In this document: positions 11,776 through 25,348 of the stretch, one piece after another
Numbering within the stretch: the first letter of the stretch is position 1
Layout of the letters: each line of letters begins with the position of its first letter
Source of the DNA: Hippasteria phrygiana
Lineage: Eukaryota; Echinodermata; Asteroidea; Valvatida; Goniasteridae
Direction: 5' to 3'
Length of the DNA stretch: 64,000 nucleotides
Assembly (NCBI GenBank): GCA_037893225.1
Contig: JAZGUH010000271.1
Span: forward strand, 2,046,001 to 2,110,000
The notes under the pieces: generated by a model
The model's input: the letters and a program-made list of their open reading frames with translations, nothing else
Told to the model about the DNA's origin: nothing
The model's database searches: none
Made by a program: the position numbers and the translations under genes

Positions 11776-14412
11776 GCCAGGGAATTTGACAGGCATGGAG
11801 CAATAAATAGACGGTAATATGTACACAGATGTTGACCGGAAAGAAAATAGACATTGCGAGGTTTGAGTTTTCTCCACAAGTTTGAACTCTAGGAAGCCGC
11901 CGATGATTGCAACATGTAGCGCCAGATCTAAGCTATCCATACATGTCAAAATTACTGTATTTGGTTGATATTTCATGCAATTATGAATGAGTAAAGCAAG
12001 TCCATACCCCAGGGAATTTGACAGGCATGGAGCAATAAATAGAAGGTAATATGCACACAGATGGTGGCCGGGAAGAAAATAAACATTGCGAGGTTTGAAT
12101 TTTCTCCACAAGTTTTAACTCTAGGAAGCCGCCGATAATTGTATCATGTAGCGCCAGATCTAAGCTATACATACATGGCAAAATTACTGCATTTTGTTGA
12201 TATTTCATGCAATTATGAATGAGTAAAGCATGTCCATACCCCAGGGAATTTGACATGCATGGAGCAATACATAGACGGTAATATGTACACAGATGTTGGC
12301 CGGGAAGAAAATAAACATTGCGAGGTTTGAATTTTCTCCACAAGTTTGAACTCTGGGAAGCCGCCGATGATTGCAACATGTAGCGCCAGATCTAAGCTAT
12401 ACATACATGTCAAAATTACTGCATTTGGTTGATATTTCATGCAATTATAAATGAGTAAAGCAAGTCCATACCCCAGGGAATTTGACATGCATGGAGCAAT
12501 AAATAGAAGGTAATATGCACACAGATGGTGGCCGGGAAGAAAATAAACATTGCGAGGTTTGAATTTTCTCCACAAGTTTGAACTCTGGGAAGCCGCCGAT
12601 GATTGCAACATGTAGCGCCAGATCTAAGCTATACATACATGTCAAAATTACTGCATTTGGTTGATATTTCATGCAATTATAAATGAGTAAAGCAAGTCCA
12701 TACCCCAGGGAATTTGACATGCATGGAGCAATAAATAGAAGGTAATATGCACACAGATGGTGGCCGGGAAGAAAATAAACATTGCGAGGTTTGAATTTTC
12801 TCTACAAGTTTTAACTCTAAGAAGCCGCCGATAATTGCAACATGTAGCGCCAGATCTAAGCTATCCATACATGTCAAAATTACTGAATTTGGTTGATATT
12901 TCATGCAATTATGAATGAGTAAAGCAAGTCCATACCCCAGGGAATTTGACATGCATGGAGCAATAAATAGACGGTAATATGTACACAGATGTTGGCCGGA
13001 AAGAAAATAAACATTGCGAGGTTTGAATTTTCTCCACAAGTTTTAACTCTAAGAAGCCGCCGATGATTGCAACATGTAGCGCCAGATCTAAGCTATCCAT
13101 ACATGTCAAAATTACTGAATTTGGTTGATATTTCATGCAATTATGAATGAATAAAGCAAGTCCATACCCCAGGGAATTTGACAGGCATGGAGCAATAAAT
13201 AGACGGTAATATGTACACAGATGTTGACCGGAAAGAAAATAGACATTGCGAGGTTTGAGTTTTCTCCACAAGTTTGAACTCTAGGAAGCCGCCGATGATT
13301 GCAACATGTAGCGCCAGATCTAAGCTATCCATGCATGTCAAAATTACTGTATTTGGTTGATATTTCATGCAATTATGAATGAGTAAAGCAAGTCCATACC
13401 CCAGGGAATTTGACAGGCATGGAGCAATAAATAGAAGGTAATATGCACACAGATGGTGGCCGGGAAGAAAATAAACATTGCGAGGTTTGAATTTTCTCCA
13501 CAAGTTTTAACTCTAGGAAGCCGCCGATAATTGCATCATGTAGCGCCAGATCTAAGCTATACATACATGGCAAAATTACTGCATTTTGTTGATATTTCAT
13601 GCAATTATGAATGAGTAAAGCATGTCCATACCCCAGGGAATTTGACATGCATGGAGCAATACATAGACGGTAATATGTACACAGATGTTGGCCTGGAAGA
13701 AAATACACATTGCGAGGTTTGAATTTCCTCCACAAGTTTGAACTCTGGGAAGCCGCCGATGATTGCAACATGTAGCGCCAGATCTAAGCTATACATACAT
13801 GTAAAAATTACTGCATTTGGTTGATATTTCATGCAATTATAAATGAGTAAAGCAAGTCCATACCCCAGGGAATTTGACATGCATGGAGCAATAAATAGAA
13901 GGTAATATGTACACAGATGTTGACCGGAAAGAAAATAGACATTGCGAGGTTTGAATTTTCCGCACAAGTTTGAACTCTAGGAAGCCGCCGATGATTGCAA
14001 CATGTAGCGCCAGATCTAAGCTATCCATACATGTCAAAATTACTGTATTTGGTTGACATTTCATGCAATTATGAATGAGTAAAGCAAGTCCATACCCCAG
14101 GGAATTTGACAGGCATGGAGCAATAAATAGACGGTAATATGTACACAGATGTTGGCCGGAAAGAAAATAAACATTGCGAGGTTTGAATTTTCTCCACAAG
14201 TTTTAACTCTAGGAAGCCGCCGATAATTGCAACATGTAGCGCCAGATCTAAGCTATCCATACATATCAAAATTACTGCATTTGGTTGATATTTCATGCAA
14301 TTATGAATGAATAAAGCAAGTCCATACCCCAGGGAATTTGACAGGCATGGAGCAATAAATAGACGGTAATATGTACACAGATGTTGGCCGGAAAGAAAAT
14401 AAACATTGCGAG
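11776..14412. repeat. 11-monomer block, first dispersed copy
   Basis: The monomer order matches 25,232-27,868 at an offset of 13,456 bp (58 monomers). Shared marks include CATACATGGCAAAATTAC followed by CATTTTGTTGATATT, GTTTGAGTTTTC with TTGACCGG, ATTTCCTCC, and the rare TTGACATTTCATG at about 14,050. The copy differs from its partners at scattered bases such as GCCTGGAAGAAAATACAC near 13,691 and TCTCTACAAG near 12,800. It ends at 14,413, where GAGCTTTG replaces GAGGTTTG. Confidence 0.72.
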
Positions 14413-17400
14413 CTTTGAATTTTCTCCACAAGTTTTAACTCTAGGAAGCCGCCGATAATTGCAACATGTAGCGCCAGATCTAAGCTATCCATACATGTCA
14501 AAATTACTGCATTTGGTTGATATTTCATGCAATTATGAATGAATAAAGCAAGTCCATACCCCAGGGAATTTGACAGGCATGGAGCAATAAATAGACGGTA
14601 ATATGTACACAGATGTTGGCCGGAAAGAAAATAAACATTGAGAGGTTTGAATTTTCTCCACAAGTTTTAACTCTAAGAAGCCGCCGATGATTGCAACATG
14701 TAGCGCCAGATCTAAGCTATCCATACATGTCAAAATTACTGTATTTGGTTGATATTTCATGCAATTATGAATGAGTAAAGCAAGTCCATACCCCAGGGAA
14801 TTTGACAGGCATGGAGCTATAAATAGACGGTAATATGTACACAGATGTTGGCCGGAAAGAAAATAAAGATTGCGAGGTTTGAATTTTCTCCACAAGTTTT
14901 AACTCTAGGAAGCCGCCGATAATTGCAACATGTAGCGCCAGATCTAAGCTATCCATACATGTCAAAATTACTGCATTTGGTTGATATTTCATGCAATTAT
15001 GAATGAGTAAAGCAAGTCCATACCCCAGGGAATTTGACATGCATGGAGCAATAAATAGAAGGTAATATGCACACAGATGGTGGCCGGGAAGAAAATAAAC
15101 ATTGCGAGGTTTGAATTTTCTCCACAAGTTTGAACTCTAAGAAGCCGCCGATAATTGCAACATGTAGCGCCAGATCTAAGGTATTCATACATATCAAAAT
15201 TACTGCATTTGGTTGATATTTCATGCAATTATGAATGAATAAAGCAAGTCCATACCCCAGGGAATTTGACAGGCATGGAGCAATAAATAGACGATAATAT
15301 GTACACAGATGTTGGCCGGAAAGAAAATAAACATTACGAGGTTTGAATTTTCTCCACAAGTTTTAACTCTAAGAAGCCGCCGATGATTGCAACATGTAGC
15401 GCCAGATCTAAGCTATCCATACATGTCAAAATTACTGTATTTGGTTGATATTTCATGCAATTATGAATGAGTAAAGCAAATCCATACCCCAGGGAATTTG
15501 ACATGCATGGAGCAATAAATAGACGGTAATATGTACACAGATGTTGGCCGGAAAGAAAATAAACATTGCGAGGTTTGAATTTTCTCCACAAGTTTTAACT
15601 CTAGGAAGCCGCCGATAATTGCAACAAGTAGCGCCAGATCTAAGCTATCCATACATGTCAAAATTACTGCATTTGGTTGATATTTCATGCAATTATGAAT
15701 GAATAAAGCAAGTCCATACCCCAGGGAATTTGACAGGCATGGAGCAATAAATAGACGGTAATATGTACACAGATGTTGGCCGGAAAGAAAATAAACATTG
15801 CGAGGTTTGAATTTTCTCCACAAGTTTTAACTCTAGGAAGCCGCCGATGATTGCAACATGTAGCGCCAGATCTAAGCTATCCATACATGTCAAAATTACT
15901 GTATTTGGTTGATATTTCATGCAATTATGAATGAGTAAAGCAAGTCCATACCCCAGGGAATTTGACATGCATGGAGCAATAAATAGACGGTAATATGTAC
16001 ACAGATGTTGGCCGGAAAGAAAATAAACATTGCGAGGTTTGAATTTTCTCTACAAGTTTTAACTCTAGGAAGCCGCCGATAATTGCAACATGTAGCGCCA
16101 GATCTAAGCTATACATACATGTAACAATTACTGCATTTGGTTGATATTTCATGCAATTATGAATGAGTAAAGCAAGTCCATACCCCAGGGAATTTGACAT
16201 GCATGGAGCAATAAATAGACGGTAATATGTACACAGATGTTGGCCGGAAAGAAAATAAACATTGCGAGCTTTGAATTTTCTCCACAAGTTTTAACTCTAG
16301 GAAGCCGCCGATGATTGCAACATGTAGCGCCAGATCTAAGCTATCCATACATGTCAAAATTACTGTATTTGGTTGATATTTCATGCAATTATGAATGAGT
16401 AAAGCAAGTCCATACCCCAGGGAATTTGACATGCATGGAGCAATAAATAGACGGTAATATGTACACAGATGTTGGCCGGAAAGAAAATAAACATTGCGAG
16501 GTTTGAATTTTCTCTACAAGTTTTAACTCTAGGAAGCCGCCGATAATTGCAACATGTAGCGCCAGATCTAAGCTATACATACATGCAACAATTACTGCAT
16601 TTGGTTGATATTTCATGCAATTATGAATGAGTAAAGCAAGTCCATACCCCAGGGAATTTGACATGCATGGAGCAATAAATAGACGGTAATATGTACACAG
16701 ATGTTGGCCGGAAAGAAAATAAACATTGCGAGGTTTGAATTTTCTCCACAAGTTTGAACTCTGGGAAGCCGCCGATGATTGCAACATGTAGCGCCAGATC
16801 TAAGCTATACATACATGTAAAAATTACTGCATTTGGTTGATATTTCATGCAATTATAAATGAGTAAAGGAAGTCCATACCCCAGGGAATTTGACATGCAT
16901 GGAGCAATAAATAGAAGGTAATATGCACACAGATGGTGGCCGGGAAGAAAATAAACATTGCGAGGTTTGAATTTTCTCCACAAGTTTGAACTCTAAGAAG
17001 CCGCCGATAATTGCAACATGTAGCGCCAGATCTAAGCTATCCATACATGTCAAAATTACTGAATTTGGTTGATATTTCATGCAATTATGAATGAATAAAG
17101 CAAGTCCATACCCCAGGGAATTTGACAGGCATGGATCAATAAATAGACGGTAATATGTACACAGATGTTGGCCGGAAAGAAAATAAACATTGCGAGGTTT
17201 GAATTTTCTCCACAAGTTTTAACTCTAAGAAGCCGCCGATGATTGCAACATGTAGCGCCAGATCTAAGCTATCCATACATGTCAAAATTACTGTATTTGG
17301 TTGATATTTCATGCAATTATGAATGAGTAAAGCAAGTCCATACCCCAGGGAATTTGACATGCATGGAGCAATAAATAGACGGTAATATGTACACAGATGT

Positions 17401-18685
17401 TGGCCGGAAAGAAAATAAACATTGCGAGGTTTGAATTTTCTCCACAAGTTTTAACTCTAGGAAGCCGCCGATAATTGCAACATGTAGCGCCAGATCTAAG
17501 CTATCCATACATGTCAAAATTACTGCATTTGGTTGATATTTCATGCAATTATGAATGAATAAAGCAAGTCCATACGCCAGGAAATTTGACAGGCATGGAG
17601 CAATAAATAGACGGTAATATGTACACATGTGTTGGCCGTGAAGAAAATAAACATTGCGAGGTTTGAATTTTCTCCACAAGTTTGAACTCTAGGAAGCCGC
17701 CGATAATTGCATCATGTAGCGCTAGATCTAAGCTATACATAAATATCAAAATTACTGCATTTGGTTGATATTTCATGCAATTATGAAAGAGTAAAGCAAG
17801 TCCATACCCCAGGGAATTTTACATGCATGGAGCAATAAATAGACGGTAATATGTACACAGATGTTGACCGGAAAGAAAATAGACATTGCGAGGTTTGAAT
17901 TTTCTCCACAAGTTTGAACTCTAGGAAGCCGCCGATGATTGCAACATGTAGCGCCAGATCTAAGCTATCCATACATGTCAAAATTACTGTATTTGGTTGA
18001 TATTTCATGCAATTATGAATGAGTAAAGCAAGTCCATACCCCAGGGAATTTGACAGGCATGGAGCAATAAATAGAAGGTAATATGCACACAGATGGTGGC
18101 CGGGAAGAAAATAAACATTGCGAGGTTTGAATTTTCTCCACAAGTTTGAACTCTGGGAAGCCGCCGATGATTGCAACATGTAGCGCCAGATCTAAGCTAT
18201 ACATACATGTCAAAATTACTGCATTTGGTTGATATTTCATGCAATTATAAATGAGTAAAGCAAGTCCATACCCCAGGGAATTTGACATGCATGGAGCAAT
18301 AAATAGAAGGTAATATGCACACAGATGGTGGCCGGGAAGAAAATAAACATTGCGAGGTTTGAATTTTCTCCACAAGTTTGAACTCTAAGAAGCCGCCGAT
18401 AATTGCAACATGTAGCGCCAGATCTAAGCTATCCATACATGTCAAAATTACTGAATTTGGTTGATATTTCATGCAATTATGAATGAGTAAACCAAGTCCA
18501 TACCCCAGGGAATTTGACATGCATGGAGCAATAAATAGACGATAATATGTACACAGATGTTGGCCGGAAAGAAAATAAACATTGCGAGGTTTGAATTTTC
18601 TCCACAAGTTTTAACTCTAAGAAGCCGCCGATGATTGCAACATGTAGCGCCAGATCTAAGCTATCCATACATGTCAAAATTACTG
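14344..18685. repeat. Source-like block re-used at 31,048-33,180 and 36,297-40,492
   Basis: Bases 14,344-16,476 match 31,048-33,180 (offset 16,704 bp = 72 monomers). Bases 14,490-18,685 match 36,297-40,492 (offset 21,807 bp = 94 monomers minus the one base lost at 33,403). Shared rare marks include CTAAGGTATTCATAC, CATTACGAGG, CAACAAGTAGCG, CATGCAACAATTAC and GGATCAATAAATAG. Private changes in this copy, such as AAATAAAGATTGC near 14,867 and GAGCTATAAATAG near 14,818, are absent from both other copies. Confidence 0.75.
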
Positions 18686-20347
18686 AATTTGGTTGATATT
18701 TCATGCAATTATGAATGAATAAAGCAAGTCCATACCCCAGGGAATTTGACAGGCATGGAGCAATAAATAGACGGTAATATGTACACAGATGTTGACCGGA
18801 AAGAAAATATACATTGCGAGGTTTGAGTTTTCTCCACAAGTTTGAACTCTAGGAAGCCGCCGATGATTGCAACATGTAGCGCCAGATCTAAGCTATCCAT
18901 ACATGTCAAAATTACTGTATTTGGTTGATATTTCATGCAATTATGAATGAGTAAAGCAAGTCCATACCCCAGGGAATTTGACATGCATGGAGCAATAAAT
19001 AGACGGTAATATGTACACAGATGTTGGCCGGAAAGAAAATAAACATTGCGAGGTTTGAATTTTCTCCACAAGTTTTAACTCTAGGAAGCCGCCGATAATT
19101 GCAACATGTAGCGCCAGATCTAAGCTATCCATACATGTCAAAATTACTGCATTTGGTTGATATTTCATGCAATTATGAATGAATAAAGCAAGTCCATACG
19201 CCAGGGAATTTGACAGGCATGGAGCAATAAATAGACGGTAATATGTACACATTTGTTGGCCGTGAAGAAAATAAACATTGCGAGGTTTGAATTTTCTCCA
19301 CAAGTTTGAACTCTAGGAAGCCGCCGATAATTGCATCATGTAGCGCCAGATCTAAGCTATACATACATGTAAAAATTACTGCATTTGGTTGATATTTCAT
19401 GCAATTATGAATGAGTAAACCAAGTCCATACCCCAGGGAATTTGACATGCATGGAGCAATAAATAGACGATAATATGTACACAGATGTTGGCCGGAAAGA
19501 AAATAAACATTGCGAGGTTTGAATTTTCTCCACAAGTTTTAACTCTAAGAAGCCGCCGATGATTGCAACATGTAGCGCCAGATCTAAGCTATCCATACAT
19601 GTCAAAATTACTGAATTTGGTTGATATTTCATGCAATTATGAATGAATAAAGCAAGTCCATACCCCAGGGAATTTGACAGGCATGGAGCAATAAATAGAC
19701 GGTAATATGTACACAGATGTTGACCGGAAAGAAAATAGACATTGCGAGGTTTGAGTTTTCTCCACAAGTTTGAACTCTAGGAAGCCGCCGATGATTGCAA
19801 CATGTAGCGCCAGATCTAAGCTATCCATACATGTCAAAATTACTGTATTTGGTTGATATTTCATGCAATTATGAATGAGTAAAGCAAGTCCATACCCCAG
19901 GGAATTTGACATGCATGGAGCAATAAATAGACGGTAATATGTACACAGATGTTGGCCGGAAAGAAAATAAACATTGCGAGGTTTGAATTTTCTCCACAAG
20001 TTTTAACTCTAGGAAGCCGCCGATAATTGCAACATGTAGCGCCAGATCTAAGCTATCCATACATGTCAAAATTACTGCATTTGGTTGATATTTCATGCAA
20101 TTATGAATGAATAAAGCAAGTCCATACGCCAGGGAATTTGACAGGCATGGAGCAATAAATAGACGGTAATATGTACACATTTGTTGGCCGTGAAGAAAAT
20201 AAACATTGCGAGGTTTGAATTTTCTCCACAAGTTTGAACTCTAGGAAGCCGCCGATAATTGCATCATGTAGCGCCAGATCTAAGCTATACATACATGTAA
20301 AAATTACTGCATTTGGTTGATATTTCATGCAATTATGAATGAGTAAA
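18455..20347. repeat. Local tandem duplication of 4 monomers (928 bp, about 2 copies)
   Basis: Bases 18,455-19,419 match 19,383-20,347 at an offset of 928 bp. Shared marks are GAGTAAACCAAG, GACGATAATATG, and GTTTGAGTTTTC followed by CTGTATTTGG. One visible difference is AAATATACATTG near 18,809 versus AAATAGACATTG. The monomer content is unlike the 928-bp HOR at the left end, so equal length does not mean the same HOR. Confidence 0.7.
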
Positions 20348-20388
20348 GCATGTCCATACCCCAGGGAATTTGACATGCATGGAGCAAT

Positions 20389-23300
20389 ACATAGACGGTA
20401 ATATGTACACAGATGTTGGCCGGGAAGAAAATAAACATTGCGAGGTTTGAATTTTCTCCACAAGTTTGAACTCTGGGAAGCCGCCGATGATTGCAACATG
20501 TAGCGCCAGATCTAAGCTATACATACATGTAAAAATTACTGCATTTGGTTGATATTTCATGCAATTATAAATGAGTAAAGGAAGTCCATACCCCAGGGAA
20601 TTTGACATGCATGGAGCAATAAATAGAAGGTAATATGCACACAGATGGTGGCCGGGAAGAAAATAAACATTGCGAGGTTTGAATTTTCTCCACAAGTTTG
20701 AACTCTAAGAAGCCGCCGATAATTGCAACATGTAGCGCCAGATCTAAGCTATCCATACATGTCAAAATTACTGAATTTGGTTGATATTTCATGCAATTAT
20801 GAATGAATAAAGCAAGTCCATACCCCAGGGAATTTGACAGGCATGGAGCAATAAATAGACGGTAATATGTACACAGATGTTGGCCGGAAAGAAAATAAAC
20901 ATTGCGAGGTTTGAATTTTCTCCACAAGTTTTAACTCTAAGAAGCCGCCGATGATTGCAACATGTAGCGCCAGATCTAAGCTATCCATACATGTCAAAAT
21001 TACTGTATTTGGTTGATATTTCATGCAATTATGAATGAGTAAAGCAAGTCCATACCCCAGGGAATTTGACATGCATGGAGCAATAAATAGACGGTAATAT
21101 GTACACAGATGTTGGCCGGAAAGAAAATAAACATTGCGAGGTTTGAATTTTCTCCACAAGTTTTAACTCTAGGAAGCCGCCGATAATTGCAACATGTAGC
21201 GCCAGATCTAAGCTATCCATACATGTCAAAATTACTGAATTTGGTTGATATTTCATGCAATTATGAATGAATAAAGCAAGTCCATACCCCAGGGAATTTG
21301 ACAGGCATGGAGCAATAAATAGACGGTAATATGTACACAGATGTTGACCGGAAAGAAAATAGACATTGCGAGGTTTGAATTTTCCGCACAAGTTTGAACT
21401 CTAGGAAGCCGCCGATGATTGCAACATGTAGCGCCAGATCTAAGCTATCCATACATGTCAAAATTACTGTATTTGGTTGATATTTCATGCAATTATGAAT
21501 GAGTAAAGCAAGTCCATACCCCAGGGAATTTGACAGGCATGGAGCAATAAATAGAAGGTAATATGCACACAGATGGTGGCCGGGAAGAAAATAAACATTG
21601 CGAGGTTTGAATTTTCTCCACAAGTTTGAACTCTGGGAAGCCGCCGATGATTGCAACATGTAGCGCCAGATCTAAGCTATACATACATGTCAACATTACT
21701 GCATTTGGTTGATATTTCATGCAATTATAAATGAGTAAAGCAAGTCCATACCCCAGGGAATTTGACATGCATGGAGCAATAAATAGAAGGTAATATGCAC
21801 ACAGATGGTGGCCGGGAAGAAAATAAACATTGCGAGGTTTGAATTTTCTCCACAAGTTTGAACTCTAAGAAGCCGCCGATAATTGCAACATGTAGCGCCA
21901 GATCTAAGCTATCCATACATGTCAAAATTACTGAATTTGGTTGATATTTCATGCAATTATGAATGAGTAAAGCAAGTCCATACCCCAGGGAATTTGACAT
22001 GCATGGAGCAATAAATAGACGGTAATATGTACACAGATGTTGGCCGGGAAGAAAATAAACATTGCGAGGTTTGAATTTTCTCCACAAGTTTGAACTCTGG
22101 GAAGCCGCCGATGATTGCAACATGTAGCGCCAGATCTAAGCTATACATACATGTAAAAATTACTGCATTTGGTTGATATTTCATGCAATTATAAATGAGT
22201 AAAGGAAGTCCATACCCCAGAGAATTTGACATGCATGGAGCAATAAATAGAAGGTAATATGCACACAGATGGTGGCCGGGAAGAAAATAAACATTGCGAG
22301 GTTTGAATTTTCTCCACAAGTTTGAACTCTAAGAAGCCGCCGATAATTGCAACATGTAGCGCCAGATCTAAGCTATCCATACATGTCAAAATTACTGAAT
22401 TTGGTTGATATTTCATGCAATTATGAATGAATAAAGCAAGTCCATACCCCAGGGAATTTGACAGGCATGGAGCAATAAATAGACGGTAATATGTACACAG
22501 ATGTTGGCCGGAAAGAAAATAAACATTGCGAGGTTTGAATTTTCTCCACAAGTTTTAACTCTAAGAAGCCGCCGATGATTGCAACATGTAGCGCCAGATC
22601 TAAGCTATCCATACATGTCAAAATTACTGTATTTGGTTGATATTTCATGCAATTATGAATGAGTAAAGCAAGTCCATACCCCAGGGAATTTGACATGCAT
22701 GGAGCAATAAATAGACGGTAATATGTACACAGATGTTGGCCGGAAAGAAAATAAACATTGCGAGGTTTGAATTTTCTCCACAAGTTTTAACTCTAGGAAG
22801 CCGCCGATAATTGCAACATGTAGCGCCAGATCTAAGCTATCCATACATGTCAAAATTACTGAATTTGGTTGATATTTCATGCAATTATGAATGAATAAAG
22901 CAAGTCCATACCCCAGGGAATTTGACAGGCATGGAGCAATAAATAGACGGTAATATGTACACAGATGTTGACCGGAAAGAAAATAGACATTGCGAGGTTT
23001 GAATTTTCCGCACAAGTTTGAACTCTAGGAAGCCGCCGATGATTGCAACATGTAGCGCCAGATCTAAGCTATCCATACATGTCAAAATTACTGTATTTGG
23101 TTGATATTTCATGCAATTATGAATGAGTAAAGCAAGTCCATACCCCAGGGAATTTGACAGGCATGGAGCAATAAATAGAAGGTAATATGCACACAGATGG
23201 TGGCCGGGAAGAAAATAAACATTGCGAGGTTTGAATTTTCTCCACAAGTTTGAACTCTGGGAAGCCGCCGATGATTGCAACATGTAGCGCCAGATCTAAG

Positions 23301-23671
23301 CTATACATACATGTCAACATTACTGCATTTGGTTGATATTTCATGCAATTATAAATGAGTAAAGCAAGTCCATACCCCAGGGAATTTGACATGCATGGAG
23401 CAATAAATAGAAGGTAATATGCACACAGATGGTGGCCGGGAAGAAAATAAACATTGCGAGGTTTGAATTTTCTCCACAAGTTTGAACTCTAAGAAGCCGC
23501 CGATAATTGCAACATGTAGCGCCAGATCTAAGCTATCCATACATGTCAAAATTACTGAATTTGGTTGATATTTCATGCAATTATGAATGAGTAAAGCAAG
23601 TCCATACCCCAGGGAATTTGACATGCATGGAGCAATAAATAGACGGTAATATGTACACAGATGTTGGCCGG
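20389..23671. repeat. 7-monomer tandem duplication (1,624-bp unit, 2 copies)
   Basis: The series starting at 20,389 repeats at 22,013, 1,624 bp on, and remains matched until 23,672, where GGAAAG meets GGGAAG. Both copies contain the AAAGGAAGTCC monomer, the GTCAACATTAC monomer and the TTCCGCACAAG monomer in the same order. A single visible difference is CCCCAGAGAATT near 22,221 versus CCCCAGGGAATT. Confidence 0.72.
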
Positions 23672-25290
23672 AAAGAAAATAAACATTGCGAGGTTTGAAT
23701 TTTCTCCACAAGTTTTAACTCTAAGAAGCCGCCGATGATTGCAACATGTAGCGCCAGATCTAAGCTATCCATACATGTCAAAATTACTGAATTTGGTTGA
23801 TATTTCATGCAATTATGAATGAATAAAGCAAGTCCATACCCCAGGGAATTTGACAGGCATGGAGCAATAAATAGACGGTAATATGTACACAGATGTTGGC
23901 CGGAAAGAAAATAAACATTGCGAGGTTTGAATTTTCTCCACAAGTTTTAACTCTAAGAAGCCGCCGATGATTGCAACATGTAGCGCCAGATCTAAGCTAT
24001 CCATACATGTCAAAATTACTGTATTTGGTTGATATTTCATGCAATTATGAATGAGTAAAGCAAGTCCATACCCCAGGGAATTTGACATGCATGGAGCAAT
24101 AAATAGACGGTAATATGTACACAGATGTTGGCCGGAAAGAAAATAAACATTGCGAGGTTTGAATTTTCTCCACAAGTTTTAACTCTAGGAAGCCGCCGAT
24201 AATTGCAACATGTAGCGCCAGATCTAAGCTATCCATACATGTCAAAATTACTGAATTTGGTTGATATTTCATGCAATTATGAATGAATAAAGCAAGTCCA
24301 TACCCCAGGGAATTTGACAGGCATGGAGCAATAAATAGACGGTAATATGTACACAGATGTTGACCGGAAAGAAAATAGACATTGCGAGGTTTGAATTTTC
24401 CGCACAAGTTTGAACTCTAGGAAGCCGCCGATGATTGCAACATGTAGCGCCAGATCTAAGCTATCCATACATGTCAAAATTACTGTATTTGGTTGATATT
24501 TCATGCAATTATGAATGAGTAAAGCAAGTCCATACCCCAGGGAATTTGACAGGCATGGAGCAATAAATAGAAGGTAATATGCACACAGATGGTGGCCGGG
24601 AAGAAAATAAACATTGCGAGGTTTGAATTTTCTCCACAAGTTTGAACTCTGGGAAGCCGCCGATGATTGCAACATGTAGCGCCAGATCTAAGCTATACAT
24701 ACATGTCAACATTACTGCATTTGGTTGATATTTCATGCAATTATAAATGAGTAAAGCAAGTCCATACCCCAGGGAATTTGACATGCATGGAGCAATAAAT
24801 AGAAGGTAATATGCACACAGATGGTGGCCGGGAAGAAAATAAACATTGCGAGGTTTGAATTTTCTCCACAAGTTTGAACTCTAAGAAGCCGCCGATAATT
24901 GCAACATGTAGCGCCAGATCTAAGCTATCCATACATGTCAAAATTACTGAATTTGGTTGATATTTCATGCAATTATGAATGAGTAAAGCAAGTCCATACC
25001 CCAGGGAATTTGACATGCATGGAGCAATAAATAGACGGTAATATGTACACAGATGTTGGCCGGAAAGAAAATAAACATTGCGAGGTTTGAATTTTCTCCA
25101 CAAGTTTTAACTCTAAGAAGCCGCCGATGATTGCAACATGTAGCGCCAGATCTAAGCTATCCATACATGTCAAAATTACTGAATTTGGTTGATATTTCAT
25201 GCAATTATGAATGAATAAAGCAAGTCCATACCCCAGGGAATTTGACAGGCATGGAGCAATAAATAGACGGTAATATGTACACAGATGTTG
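22346..25290. repeat. 6-monomer tandem duplication (1,392-bp unit) overlapping the 7-monomer one
   Basis: Bases 22,346-23,898 match 23,738-25,290 at an offset of 1,392 bp. Match is lost at 23,899/25,291 (TTGGCCGG versus TTGACCGG). The 6-monomer unit is the downstream 7-monomer copy minus its AAAGGAAGTCC monomer, so it was most likely copied after the 7-monomer duplication. Confidence 0.7.
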
Positions 25291-25348
25291 ACCGGAAAGA
25301 AAATAGACATTGCGAGGTTTGAGTTTTCTCCACAAGTTTGAACTCTAG

